A stretch of 64,000 bases of DNA from JALHST01 sp038316335 (lineage in GTDB: Bacteria; Bacteroidota; Bacteroidia; Flavobacteriales; Flavobacteriaceae), in NCBI GenBank assembly GCA_038316335.1, contig JBBQAM010000006.1, forward strand, positions 1 to 64,000. The letters run 5' to 3'. Below, piece by piece: positions 43,494 to 52,635 of the stretch. The stretch's first letter is position 1, and each line of letters begins with the position of its first letter. The notes under the pieces were generated by a model. That model was given only the letters and a program-made list of their open reading frames with translations. It was not told where the DNA came from and made no database searches. A program made the translations under genes and the position numbers.

Positions 43494-44750
43494 GTGACCA
43501 CCAAAGACAGACTTCCAAAATGGGCATTAAAAATCCTCCCCTTTTTGATAAGTCTTCTATGCTGCTTTTTCATTTTTAAGTTGCACATGCTCAAAAGTAT
43601 GGATAGCATGCTAAATGAAAACAATTCAAGAATTTCCAATGGATTTTTGACCTCACAGATCAAATATCATGAAGAATTTGCACCCTTTGCAAGAAGGCCC
43701 TTGACATCTTGGTTCATTGAAGGAACATCAAAATCATTCGACCTAAAATTGGGATATTCATTTATACTAGTGAATTTCTTTTTTTTATTCCTAAGTGGTG
43801 TCTTCGTATTCATGGTGTCGCGCAAAATTGGTGCGAGTCAATTACAGGCCTATGGCAACCTATTCGCGTATTTTTTATCGTATTCCATATTATTTTCATT
43901 CTTTCCCCCCGTATTTAGTTATGATGAACCCATACAATATTGTTGTATTTTATTGGCATTCTTAGCATTACTAGAGCGAAAATGGCTTCTTTATATCGTG
44001 CTTTTTACCTTGGCATTGATTGCCCGTGAAACCTCCGTTCTGCTGCTTCCAGGGCTCATTTATATTTTCGGAAGAACTCAGAATAACAATGCTATAAGGA
44101 CTTTTAGCCTGGATATCAAAAACAGTGGCTTGATCGTATTGCCGGTGCTCTTTTATGGCGCCTTCCTTGCCTTCTATCTAAGCTCCACCAATTCATGGAG
44201 CGTTACACAAGGGGAATTGTCACAAAGGTTTTCGTGTTTTTTAGCAAATTTTGAAAGTGAAAAGAATTCCGTTGAATCGATTACTTCATTTTTTTTGGCC
44301 ATCGGGACCTTCTTCTATTTGGCCATTTTTGCCTTGAAGAGCATAGCACTTACAATAACACATAAAAAATACCTCCATGCATTTTTATTGACCTTGGCCT
44401 TGAATTCCCCCATCGTTTTTTTAACGGCTTTTGCCAGGGAATCAAGACTGTTTGCATTGCCCCTATTTTTTATTTGGCCGCTGGTGGCACAACTTATCGA
44501 AGGCCATTTTTCAAGAAGTTCATCTATCAGCTTCTATCAGCAACTTCGTAATAACAAGGTTTTTATCGTTTTATTTATCTCATTTAACATCCTTAATTAT
44601 CTGTATTGCTTTGAGTATTACAAAAAATTGGGACTTGGGGACAATACCTATTTTGCAGAATATCTCTTCTGTATGCTATTGATACTATCCCTTCATTTTA
44701 TGACACATTGTTTCACAAAGCGTAGTGCGGGTTCAGGCCATCGTTCCTAA
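43494..44750 (+). CDS. Unrecognised polytopic membrane protein
   Basis: 418 residues with about ten hydrophobic segments. The overall shape, with a loop after the first helix (MLNENNSRISNGF) and later luminal loops, resembles GT-C-type glycosyltransferases, but the acidic catalytic motif is not convincing, so I do not assign a function. The only codon allowing the first membrane helix is GTG at 43494. Segments LLYIVLFTLALIARETSVLLLPGL and SPIVFLTAFARESRLFALPLFF are reminiscent of mannosyltransferase-like families. Single gene, convergent with ligA. Confidence 0.7.
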   Translation: MTTKDRLPKWALKILPFLISLLCCFFIFKLHMLKSMDSMLNENNSRISNGFLTSQIKYHEEFAPFARRPLTSWFIEGTSKSFDLKLGYSFILVNFFFLFLSGVFVFMVSRKIGASQLQAYGNLFAYFLSYSILFSFFPPVFSYDEPIQYCCILLAFLALLERKWLLYIVLFTLALIARETSVLLLPGLIYIFGRTQNNNAIRTFSLDIKNSGLIVLPVLFYGAFLAFYLSSTNSWSVTQGELSQRFSCFLANFESEKNSVESITSFFLAIGTFFYLAIFALKSIALTITHKKYLHAFLLTLALNSPIVFLTAFARESRLFALPLFFIWPLVAQLIEGHFSRSSSISFYQQLRNNKVFIVLFISFNILNYLYCFEYYKKLGLGDNTYFAEYLFCMLLILSLHFMTHCFTKRSAGSGHRS

Positions 44751-44792
44751 TGAAAATAGGATGTGCACGTTGATCTTGAATCGGCCAACTTC

Positions 44793-46790
44793 CTAGTGCA
44801 ATAAATTAAAAAAATCTACTTCCGAAATAATCGGAATTCCCAGATTTTCGGCTTTTGTCTTTTTGCTGGGGCCCATACTGTCGCCTGCCACAACATAATT
44901 GGTCTTAGATGTAATCGAAGACCCTACCTTGCCTCCGTTGTCTTCGATCATCTTTTTAAGTTCATCCCGGCCAACGTTTTCAAAGACTCCCGAAACGACG
45001 AAAATTTGCCCTTTTAAAATATCCGTCTGACTGGCCAATTGCGATTCGGAAAGCGAAAATTGAAGTCCGTAAGATTTTAGGCGGTCGACCATGGCACTAT
45101 TTGCCTCATTTTTAAAGAAGGAAACCACGCTCTCTGCGATACGGTCCCCAATTTCATCTACAGCGGTCAATGCTTCTTCATTGGCTGTTCTAATGGCATC
45201 TATATTTTTAAAGGCCTTAGCCAATTTTTTCGCGACGGTTTCACCCACATAGCGGATTCCTAACGCAAATAAAACCCTTTCGAACGCAATCGATTTAGAG
45301 GCTGCTACCCCCTTGATCAGATTTTCGGCCGATTTTTCGGCCATTCGTTCCAAAGGCATGATTTGTTCTTTGGTCAAAATGTACAAGTCGGCATAATTCT
45401 CGATAAGGCCTTCCTTAAAGAGAAGTTCGACCGTTTCATTACCCATACCTTCAATATCCATGGCTTTCCTGGAAATAAAATGCTGTATACGACCTGTAAT
45501 CTGTGGTGGGCATCCCAGTTCGTTGGGACAGAAATGCTGAGCCTCCCCTTCTTGGCGCAATAATTCTGTGCCGCATTCAGGACACTTTGAAATGTAAGCA
45601 GTTGGGATTGATGAAGGTGGTCGTTCACCGAGGTTTACGCCCACGATCTTCGGAATAATTTCACCTCCTTTTTCAACAAAAACGGTATCCCCTTCGCGAA
45701 TGTCCAATTTTGCAATTTGATCGGCATTGTGAAGTGATGCCCTTTTTACAGTAGTTCCGGCGAGCAGTACTGGTCGTAGATTGGCGACTGGTGTAATGGC
45801 ACCTGTGCGACCCACCTGGTAGGTAATCTTCTCAAGCACCGTCGAAACCTGTTCTGCCTTGAATTTAAAAGCCATTGCCCATCGGGGGGATTTTGCAGTA
45901 TAGCCCAATTCCTCTTGTTGTTGCAGACTGTTTACCTTTATGACCACCCCGTCGGTCTCGTAAGGCAATTGATGGCGATGCACGTCCCAATAATCAACAT
46001 ACTGCATCACTTCGTCTGTAGACTTGCAAAGCTTTGCCGTCGTTGGCACTTTGAATCCCCAGGTGCGGGCTTTCGCCAACATTTCAAATTGGGTAGCATT
46101 ATTGGGAATGTTACCAACAATACTGTACAGCAAACAGTCTAAAGGCCGCTGCGCGACCAATGCACTATCTTGTAACTTTAAACTTCCCGAAGCGGTATTC
46201 CGAGGATTCATATAGGGCTCCTCGCCTATGTCGATACGTTCTTGGTTCATTTTATTAAAACCTTCAAAGGGTAGGATGATTTCGCCACGAATATCGAATT
46301 TCGGTAGATAATCCCCTTTTAATTGCAACGGAATTGAACGAATGGTCTTAATATTCGTCGTAACGTCATCCCCTTGAAAACCATCCCCACGAGTAACTGC
46401 GCGAAGTAGTTTACCTCCCTCGTAGGTTAAACTAATACTTGCTCCGTCATATTTTAGTTCACATGTAAATTCTACAGGGGCATCGCCCAGCCCCTTCTGA
46501 ATGCGCTTTTCCCATTCAAGTAGATCTTCCTTGGAATACGAATTATCTAAAGAATACATTCGGTACTCGTGAATAACCGTTTCAAAATTTTTGGTGACGG
46601 TGCCACCTACGCGGACTGTCGGAGACGTGGCATCCTGGAATTCTGGATATTGTTCCTCCAAAGTCTGTAATTCGCCCAATTTGCGATCAAATTCAAAATC
46701 TGATATAACCGGGGCATCGAGCACATAATAGTTGTAATTATGTGCAGTAAGCTCTTGGCGAAGGGCATTTATTTTTTCCTTAACATTCAT
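44793..46790 (-). CDS. ligA: NAD-dependent DNA ligase LigA
   Basis: 665 residues, full length. Adenylation-domain KYDG motif at 113-116 (Lys113 takes the AMP), an OB fold, a four-cysteine zinc finger (about 405-430; CPECG and CPNELGCP), helix-hairpin-helix repeats and a C-terminal BRCT domain (ILKGQIFVVSGVFENV). It seals nicks in replication and repair. It begins immediately after the LOG-family gene (stop and start adjacent), so the two are co-transcribed. Confidence 0.98.
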   Translation of the reverse strand: MNVKEKINALRQELTAHNYNYYVLDAPVISDFEFDRKLGELQTLEEQYPEFQDATSPTVRVGGTVTKNFETVIHEYRMYSLDNSYSKEDLLEWEKRIQKGLGDAPVEFTCELKYDGASISLTYEGGKLLRAVTRGDGFQGDDVTTNIKTIRSIPLQLKGDYLPKFDIRGEIILPFEGFNKMNQERIDIGEEPYMNPRNTASGSLKLQDSALVAQRPLDCLLYSIVGNIPNNATQFEMLAKARTWGFKVPTTAKLCKSTDEVMQYVDYWDVHRHQLPYETDGVVIKVNSLQQQEELGYTAKSPRWAMAFKFKAEQVSTVLEKITYQVGRTGAITPVANLRPVLLAGTTVKRASLHNADQIAKLDIREGDTVFVEKGGEIIPKIVGVNLGERPPSSIPTAYISKCPECGTELLRQEGEAQHFCPNELGCPPQITGRIQHFISRKAMDIEGMGNETVELLFKEGLIENYADLYILTKEQIMPLERMAEKSAENLIKGVAASKSIAFERVLFALGIRYVGETVAKKLAKAFKNIDAIRTANEEALTAVDEIGDRIAESVVSFFKNEANSAMVDRLKSYGLQFSLSESQLASQTDILKGQIFVVSGVFENVGRDELKKMIEDNGGKVGSSITSKTNYVVAGDSMGPSKKTKAENLGIPIISEVDFFNLLH

Positions 46791-47378
46791 TTATAGCTGA
46801 TCTTTATGTATCCATTTTGGCAAAGGCCGAGGTTGATAGTTTTGCATCCTATCAAGCAACGAATCGATAGCTTCATCGACTAAAAGCATTTCGTAATTTT
46901 CTTGTTTCAAAAATTGGCGATCTACCATTTTTCGAAGCATTTTTAGCAGCTCGTCATAAAATCCATTTATGTTTAGGATGCCTATCGGTTTTTGATGCAG
47001 TCCCAATTGGCCCCACGTTATCATCTCGAACAATTCTTCTAAGGTACCATAACCCCCGGGAAGGGCGATGATACCATCAGACAGTTCATGCATTCTTAAT
47101 TTTCGCTGCTGCATATTCTGGGTCACGATTAGTTCGGTCAATCCTTGGTGAACTACTTCCTTTCTCCGTAAAAAATCGGGAATTACGCCGATGACGGTTC
47201 CCCCGGAGGTCAACGCTCCCTGCGCAAGCTCGCCCATAACCCCTATTTTAGCACCTCCATAGACCAATTTAATGGTTCGCTCGGCCAAGGTCCTGCCAAG
47301 CAAATTAGCCGCTACCAATATTTCAGGGTCATTTCCTTCACTACTTCCACAAAATACTACGATACCACGCATCCTCAT
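46791..47378 (-). CDS. LOG family protein (TIGR00730), probable nucleoside 5'-monophosphate phosphoribohydrolase
   Basis: 195 residues. The family signature PGGYGTLEELFEMITW is present, with IVVFCGSSEGNDPEI at the N-terminus. LOG enzymes release the base from cytokinin-type or other nucleoside monophosphates; bacterial members often act on AMP or related nucleotides. The gene is directly upstream of ligA with no spacer. Two start codons two residues apart (MRM) are possible. Confidence 0.9.
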   Translation of the reverse strand: MRMRGIVVFCGSSEGNDPEILVAANLLGRTLAERTIKLVYGGAKIGVMGELAQGALTSGGTVIGVIPDFLRRKEVVHQGLTELIVTQNMQQRKLRMHELSDGIIALPGGYGTLEELFEMITWGQLGLHQKPIGILNINGFYDELLKMLRKMVDRQFLKQENYEMLLVDEAIDSLLDRMQNYQPRPLPKWIHKDQL

Positions 47379-47518
47379 TTGTGACCACTTTTAACAATCC
47401 GACTTTTGGTTAACAACTTCCAATTGTTTTTGAATTAATTCAGTAATCCACGAAAAATTTAGCCACACTTTCTTATCCTGTTTATCTTGTAATTCAGTGA
47501 ACAGGTATGATTCTACTT

Positions 47519-48406
47519 CTAAGCCCTATGCATCTTAGCTTTTAACATACGATCATTCCCAAAAAGATCTTTTTTGAGTTCAATGTCTAGAAACCTTGCC
47601 TTTTGCAGAAGTTCCCTTGTTTCATACGCTAAATATTGATTTACTTCCAAGAATACTGCCCCGTCGGCCTTCAAATTTTGCAATGCAAAATCGGCAATGG
47701 CTTCATAAAACAGCAACGGATTGTCATTGGGCACAAACAGTGCTACCGCAGGCTCATGGTCCTTAACATTTTTTGCCATCGCGCTCCGCTCACATTCCCT
47801 GACATAGGGCGGATTGGATACGATTATATCGAAATGCGTCCTATGTTTGCCCGGCATACGTATATCGGCGAAAATTGGTTCGATTTCTACCCCATTCAGC
47901 AGCGCGTTCTGTTCGGCAATCAGCAAAGCATCCTTTGATATATCCATCGCATAGACTTTAGACCTTGGTACGTTTTTTGCAAGGGCTACGGCAATACAGC
48001 CGCTACCCGTGCCAATATCTAAAATACGTACTCTTGAATTTTCCTTATAGTGAAGATGTCCCAAGCTTTGCGTTTTATCAATATCTTCAAGTATCCATCG
48101 CACTAATTCTTCGGTTTCAGGTCTTGGAATGAGCACTTTTTCATTGACTATAAAGTCCATTTCCATAAAATGCTCCTTTCCAATAATGTACTGTATGGGC
48201 CGATGCGATTTTAAGCTTTGCAAAGCTTCAAACAAGGGCTGCTCCTGTTCCTTTGAAATTATCGAATCAGGGTTAATCGCGAGCACAAAACGTTCGAGGC
48301 CAAGATAGTGCCCTATGAGCAAATAGAAAAAACTATCGATTTCTTCGCTCGGATACTGGTCGCCCAAATCATTATGGAATATTTTTTTGATTTCTTTTAA
48401 AAACAT
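47519..48406 (-). CDS. prmC: Release factor glutamine methyltransferase PrmC
   Basis: 295 residues. It has an N-terminal helical domain (1-75), then the SAM-binding motif RILDIGTGSGCIAVALAK and the catalytic NPPY motif (IVSNPPYV) characteristic of enzymes that methylate the Gln of the GGQ loop in peptide release factors. Length is normal. It is a single gene on the minus strand, divergent from ribD across a long spacer. Confidence 0.95.
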   Translation of the reverse strand: MFLKEIKKIFHNDLGDQYPSEEIDSFFYLLIGHYLGLERFVLAINPDSIISKEQEQPLFEALQSLKSHRPIQYIIGKEHFMEMDFIVNEKVLIPRPETEELVRWILEDIDKTQSLGHLHYKENSRVRILDIGTGSGCIAVALAKNVPRSKVYAMDISKDALLIAEQNALLNGVEIEPIFADIRMPGKHRTHFDIIVSNPPYVRECERSAMAKNVKDHEPAVALFVPNDNPLLFYEAIADFALQNLKADGAVFLEVNQYLAYETRELLQKARFLDIELKKDLFGNDRMLKAKMHRA

Positions 48407-48907
48407 GAATTCACATGTGCTTATTTTAAGGTAGTTTCATTTACGAACCGGTTTCAATTCCATATCCAAACTGCTTTGTTCAATTTTTTCTAGTAGGCAA
48501 CAAGAAGCACAACATGCCCGTATTTAACCCAAAAACCGATGTAAACAAGTAAGCCTTCTTTTTTTTAAGTAATTGAATACAACCACCTTTGCCTTCCGGT
48601 CGCCAAAATGCATTTTATTAATTCGCATCTACCGCTACCAAATTTATGCATTGCCAGCCTATTTGCATATATGCGTGTACTTCCTTTTACTCGTATTGCC
48701 GTCGATACTGGCTTCAAAATCAAACGAGTCTTCACCAATGACTAGATACCCTAATTACAGCGTTATAACCACTCCCTGGAATTATTGTCGAACCAAAAAT
48801 TTTCGTGGGATTTCCTGAGTTGTCTAAATTTTCCGGCGTATTTAATCTAGAATGACCGTCTTATCCATAAAATTAAAATCGGTCTGCTATAAAATTCTAT
48901 TTTTGCG
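48407..48907. other. Long intergenic region between prmC and ribD
   Basis: About 500 bp with no convincing gene. A weak 81-codon frame at 48573-48818 has no family match, no good start context and unusual composition. The right end carries the ribD -7 box. No RNA structure or repeat stands out; a TTATCCATA at 48861 is one base from a DnaA box but is single. Confidence 0.55.
48898..48905 (+). promoter_or_regulatory. -7 box of ribD promoter
   Basis: TATTTTTG is an exact TAnnTTTG match and ends 4 nt before the GTG start codon, so transcription should begin at or next to the first codon. No -33 TTG is seen at the usual distance. Either the mRNA is leaderless or the box is fortuitous. Confidence 0.45.
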
Positions 48908-48909
48908 AT

Positions 48910-49962
48910 GTGAATATACACACAAAATACATTTCGAGGTGTATCCAGATTGCCAAAAATGGTCTTGGTACAACGTTTCCCAACCCGATGGTGGGCAGTC
49001 TATTGGTACATAATGACACCATTTTGGGGGAAGGTTTCACAAGTGCTTATGGTGGACCACATGCCGAGGTAAATGCTATTCGATCAGTTCAGGACAAAAC
49101 ACTTTTAAAAGACGCCACCTTATATGTCACGTTGGAACCCTGCTCCCATTATGGCAAAACACCTCCATGCTGCGATTTGATCATTGCAAGCAAAATACCG
49201 CGAGTGGTTATCGGAACCATAGATCCCAACGAAAAGGTAGCCGGAAAAGGAATTGAAAAATTGAGGGCTGCGGGTTGTCATGTTCAAGTGGGCCTATTAG
49301 AAAAGGAATGCCGTGAGCATCATAAGCGATTTTTAACCTTTCATGAAAAAAAGCGCCCCTATATCGTCTTAAAATGGGCTGAAAGTGCTGATGGTTTCAT
49401 CGCACCTACTGCCGATAATAGGAAAAACGCTAGGAGCCCACATTGGATATCAAGTCTAGCTTCGCGCCAATTGACGCACAAATGGAGAAGCGAGGAACAA
49501 GCTATCCTAGTAGGTTCTAATACGGTTCTCGAAGACAATCCCCAATTGAATGTACGCGTATGGTCTGGGAACTCACCCGTGCGGGTCGTTTTAGATAGGG
49601 AACTGAAAATCAATGATGATTTTCATGTTTTGGATGGCAGCAGTAACACGATGGTCCTTACCGAATCGTCAGATATTAACAAGTTCATAAACGAAATACA
49701 ATACGAAACCGTGCCTTTTTCAAAGGACCTTGCCCCTCAGATCTGCACTGTACTCCATAAAAACAATATTATCAGTGTTTTAATTGAAGGTGGGGCCAGA
49801 ACTTTGCAGACGTTCATCGATGCCAATATTTGGGATGAAGCTAGGGTATTTATTGGTAAACACGATTTGAGAAATGGCCTAAAGGCCCCTACTTTGAAAA
49901 ACGGTTTCATAAGCAGTAAAAAAATAGGTCCCGACCTCCTAAAATACTATACCAATGATTAA
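48910..49962 (+). CDS. ribD: Bifunctional riboflavin biosynthesis deaminase/reductase RibD
   Basis: 350 residues starting at GTG 48910 (the N-terminus MNIHTKYISRCIQIAKNGLG aligns well with flavobacterial RibD). The N-terminal cytidine-deaminase fold has HAEVNAI (His51, Glu53) and PCSHYGKTPPC (Cys78, Cys87) for zinc; the C-terminal reductase domain follows (from about 150). It performs two steps of riboflavin synthesis. An out-of-frame ATG at 48908 overlaps the start and is followed directly by TGA. Its stop overlaps the next gene by 8 nt. Confidence 0.95.
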   Translation: MNIHTKYISRCIQIAKNGLGTTFPNPMVGSLLVHNDTILGEGFTSAYGGPHAEVNAIRSVQDKTLLKDATLYVTLEPCSHYGKTPPCCDLIIASKIPRVVIGTIDPNEKVAGKGIEKLRAAGCHVQVGLLEKECREHHKRFLTFHEKKRPYIVLKWAESADGFIAPTADNRKNARSPHWISSLASRQLTHKWRSEEQAILVGSNTVLEDNPQLNVRVWSGNSPVRVVLDRELKINDDFHVLDGSSNTMVLTESSDINKFINEIQYETVPFSKDLAPQICTVLHKNNIISVLIEGGARTLQTFIDANIWDEARVFIGKHDLRNGLKAPTLKNGFISSKKIGPDLLKYYTND

Positions 49963-50557
49963 GAACATTATATTTGATTTTGGGGATGTCTTTATTAACC
50001 TTGACAAACAAATAGTTTTAAGGGAAATGATAAAAATGGGCGGTAAGGATCTTACGCCTTTGTTAAGCGAGATCAATACTATTTATGAAATAGGCGCTAT
50101 ATCCTCAGATGAATTTATTGATCGTCTAAGGGCCATGTATCCTATGGCTACTCCAAATGAAATTATTGATATATGGAATTCCATGCTGCTCGATTTTCCG
50201 GAATACAGGCTTGAATTTATTGAAAACTTGGCCAAAGAAAATAGGCATAGGCTGTTTTTACTAAGCAATACAAACGCACTGCATATTCCCCATGTCGAAA
50301 CAAAAATGGGTGCAAAAAGATTTAACCGTTTCAAAAACAGTTTTGAAAAGTTCTATCTTTCCCATGAAATTAGACTCCGAAAACCGAACCGTGATATTTT
50401 CCAATTCGTACTAGATGACAATGGCATAATCGCTGAAGAAACATTATTTATCGATGATTCCCAGGAGAACACCAATGCTGCGAGCTCCCTCGGATTGCAT
50501 ACATGGAACTTACTCGTAGGACAGGAGGATATTACGGAACTTAAATCGAAGCTTTAG
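49955..50557 (+). CDS. HAD-superfamily hydrolase (subfamily IA)
   Basis: 200 residues. Motif I IIFDFGDVFINLD lies at residues 5-17 (nucleophile Asp9 with Asp/Gly context), motif II is LFLLSNTN, motif III RKPNRDIF holds the Lys, and motif IV is FIDDSQENT. It is probably a small-molecule phosphatase; subfamily IA members include YihX-like glucose-1-phosphatases. In Flavobacteria it often sits after ribD and could supply the missing dephosphorylation step of riboflavin synthesis, which is inference. Overlaps ribD by 8 nt and is adjacent to the transporter gene. Confidence 0.9.
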   Translation: MIKNIIFDFGDVFINLDKQIVLREMIKMGGKDLTPLLSEINTIYEIGAISSDEFIDRLRAMYPMATPNEIIDIWNSMLLDFPEYRLEFIENLAKENRHRLFLLSNTNALHIPHVETKMGAKRFNRFKNSFEKFYLSHEIRLRKPNRDIFQFVLDDNGIIAEETLFIDDSQENTNAASSLGLHTWNLLVGQEDITELKSKL

Positions 50558-51421
50558 ATGATCTATTTGGTGCTGTGTGTACTGTTCTCTAGTTCCCTTT
50601 TTGTCATTTTCAAACTCTTTGCCCGTTTCAAAGTTCAAACGTCCTATGCCATAATAGCAAACTATTTTACGGCAAGTTTTATCGGTTTTCTTTTTTTCGA
50701 AGGTAAGATCCCTGTTCATGAACTTCCTCAAAAGCCCTGGTTTTTAGGTACCTTGGCCTTAGGAGCACTCTTTATCGTCGTTTTTAACATTACTGCAAAA
50801 ACCTCTCAGGATCTAGGGGTTTCAGTAGCATCGGTTGCCGCTAAAATGTCATTGGTCATTCCTGTATTAGTTGGGTTTTTACTATACAAGGAGGAGGCCA
50901 GCACCCTTAAGATCGTGGGTATCATATTGGCCTTGGCCGCCGTATATTTTGCGTCAATTAAAAATCGCACCATAACTGTTAAAGTCGAGACCTTGTTATT
51001 GCCGATCCTATTGTTTATTGGATCTGGTTTTGTGGATACGGGTATTAATTTTTTGCAGACCCAACAAATGGAGGTCAATGATTATCCACTATTTTCCATG
51101 CTGGTATTTGGGTCTGCGGGCACTGTTGGACTACTGTTTATTGTCATAAACACATTTCGGAAGCCATTAAAACTGAATTTAAAAAATTTGATCGGGGGTA
51201 TTATACTCGGTTCATTTAACTATTTTACTATTCATTTTTTATTAAAAGCACTGAAACACGAAGGCCTGAATAGTTCGACCGTATTCACGATCAGCAATGT
51301 GGCTACGGTTTTATTATCGACCCTCCTTGGGATATTTATTTTTAAGGAGCAATTAAGTCGAAAAAATTGGCTGGGGATCGGCCTTGCCGTAATTAGTATT
51401 GTTTTGGTAGTCTTGTTTTAA
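50558..51421 (+). CDS. DMT-superfamily (EamA-like) transporter
   Basis: 287 residues, about ten membrane helices in two repeats of five, as in EamA-type permeases. The ends of both repeats carry LLYKEEASTLKIVGIILALAAVYF and FIFKEQLSRKNWLGIGLAVISI, the signature of the fold. The substrate is unknown; given its place behind ribD and the HAD phosphatase, a riboflavin or metabolite exporter role is possible but only inferred. Start and stop codons abut both neighbours. Confidence 0.87.
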   Translation: MIYLVLCVLFSSSLFVIFKLFARFKVQTSYAIIANYFTASFIGFLFFEGKIPVHELPQKPWFLGTLALGALFIVVFNITAKTSQDLGVSVASVAAKMSLVIPVLVGFLLYKEEASTLKIVGIILALAAVYFASIKNRTITVKVETLLLPILLFIGSGFVDTGINFLQTQQMEVNDYPLFSMLVFGSAGTVGLLFIVINTFRKPLKLNLKNLIGGIILGSFNYFTIHFLLKALKHEGLNSSTVFTISNVATVLLSTLLGIFIFKEQLSRKNWLGIGLAVISIVLVVLF

Positions 51422-52029
51422 TGGAGTTTTCAGTAGATACATACAAAACCATTGCCAAACCAACCCTCGAAACAATCTACAAGGATAAAAAAAGCAAATT
51501 TTATGGTTATGCTTTTCCGATTGTCAGTGCTTCAGAGGTGAATGATATCATCGAACAACTTAAAAGAAAATATCCTACGGCCAATCATGTTTGTTATGCG
51601 TGGCAGCTTGGAGTGGAAGAGAAAGCCTTTAGGGTAAATGACGATGGGGAGCCTAACAATTCGGCCGGGATACCGATATTCGGACAGATCCAGGCATTCG
51701 AAATCACCAACGTTTTAGTTACGGTAGTTCGTATATTCGGGGGTAAAAAGCTAGGCGTAGGCGGCTTGATGACTGCCTATAAAATGGCGGCCAAAAACGC
51801 TTTGCAATCTGCAGAACTGGTTGAACGGACACTCCAAGAACGCATCACGATTTTTTTTGAATACCCCGACATGGGCAAAGTCATGCGAATCATAAAACAG
51901 CGGCAATTGACGATTATTACACAGCACGTACATCTGAGCTGCTCGTATACCCTCACAGTGCGTAAAAGGGACGTATCAAAAATCAGGAAGCAGTTCGAAG
52001 GAATTCCTGGTGTGCGCTTGGAAAATTAA
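51421..52029 (+). CDS. YigZ/IMPACT family protein
   Basis: 202 residues with the IMPACT signature KYPTANHVCYAWQLG and NDDGEPNNSAGIPIFGQI, then VRIFGGKKLGVGGLMTAY. The family binds translation factors or RNA, and its role in bacteria is unclear. It shares its first base with the preceding stop codon (TAATG), so the four-gene ribD operon ends here. The convergent YbgC-type thioesterase gene begins 1 nt later on the other strand. Confidence 0.92.
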   Translation: MEFSVDTYKTIAKPTLETIYKDKKSKFYGYAFPIVSASEVNDIIEQLKRKYPTANHVCYAWQLGVEEKAFRVNDDGEPNNSAGIPIFGQIQAFEITNVLVTVVRIFGGKKLGVGGLMTAYKMAAKNALQSAELVERTLQERITIFFEYPDMGKVMRIIKQRQLTIITQHVHLSCSYTLTVRKRDVSKIRKQFEGIPGVRLEN

Positions 52030-52030
52030 G

Positions 52031-52429
52031 CTAGGCCCTAAGTTTTTGCAAAATATATTCCGGGCACTTCATTGGGCGTTTGGTTTGCTTATTCATAAAG
52101 GCAAGAACCGTGTGTGCCTCGACCAAAAGATCCCCAACTTCATTGTATATTTTATAATCGAATTTTATCTTGACGGAGGGGGTTTTCAGGAGCTTGGTTT
52201 CGACGGTAATCAGGTCATCGTACAGCGCCGATTTTTTGAAATTTAAGATCAAGGAAATGACGGGTAGGATGATACCGTTTTCTTCCATCGTTTTGTAGGA
52301 AATTCCTAGGCCCCTTAACCACTCGACTCGGCCAATCTCTAAGTATTGCGCATAATTCCCGTGATAGACTACGCCCATTTGATCGGTTTCGCCATATCGA
52401 ACCCTGAAAGAAACTCTGTTAAAATCCAT
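52031..52429 (-). CDS. Acyl-CoA thioesterase, YbgC-like
   Basis: 132 residues of a hotdog fold. The N-terminus FRVRYGETDQMGVVYHGNYAQYLEIGRVEWLR is the YbgC-type active site (Asp15, with the conserved HGNY). It hydrolyses short acyl-CoA or acyl-ACP; in proteobacteria the related gene is part of the Tol-Pal locus, which is not seen here. It is transcribed away from dnaA, with a 207-nt spacer before the DnaA start. Confidence 0.92.
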   Translation of the reverse strand: MDFNRVSFRVRYGETDQMGVVYHGNYAQYLEIGRVEWLRGLGISYKTMEENGIILPVISLILNFKKSALYDDLITVETKLLKTPSVKIKFDYKIYNEVGDLLVEAHTVLAFMNKQTKRPMKCPEYILQKLRA

Positions 52430-52559
52430 AGATTATCAAGTAAAAACGATATATTTAAAAGATTTCTTTTGGGATTCGCGAACATGCGAAAAAAAAAGGG
52501 TAAATTCAATGCAAATTGATTTTTTTTTTATCTTTTTTGTTCACATATTTGCCCAGCTA

Positions 52560-52590
52560 CGAAAACGGTTTATGCTCCGATCGGTTTTCG
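52560..52590. repeat. CGAAAAC/GTTTTCG inverted repeat in the dnaA leader
   Basis: CGAAAAC (52560-52566) and GTTTTCG (52584-52590) are 17 nt apart and 46-76 nt before the dnaA start. The arms are the same as in the dyad before the gene at 7906, but the spacer is 2 nt longer and no -7 box follows at the same distance, so a shared regulator is only a possibility. Confidence 0.35.
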
Positions 52591-52635
52591 ACCACTGTTG
52601 AAATCACTAACCAACAAATAAGAGAAGAATTTATA

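Noticed and set aside
44226..44246. Another copy of GGTTTTCGTG resembling the dyad element
   Set aside because: It lies inside a coding region, lacks the left arm and has no -7 box behind it.
48573..48818. 81-codon frame in the prmC-ribD spacer
   Set aside because: It needs a non-ATG start without a binding site, has no family match, and its hydrophobic stretch is not preceded by a normal signal start.
48861..48869. TTATCCATA as a possible DnaA box or origin
   Set aside because: It is single, one base off consensus, and no cluster or AT-rich unwinding element with further boxes is near; nor is there one beside dnaA.
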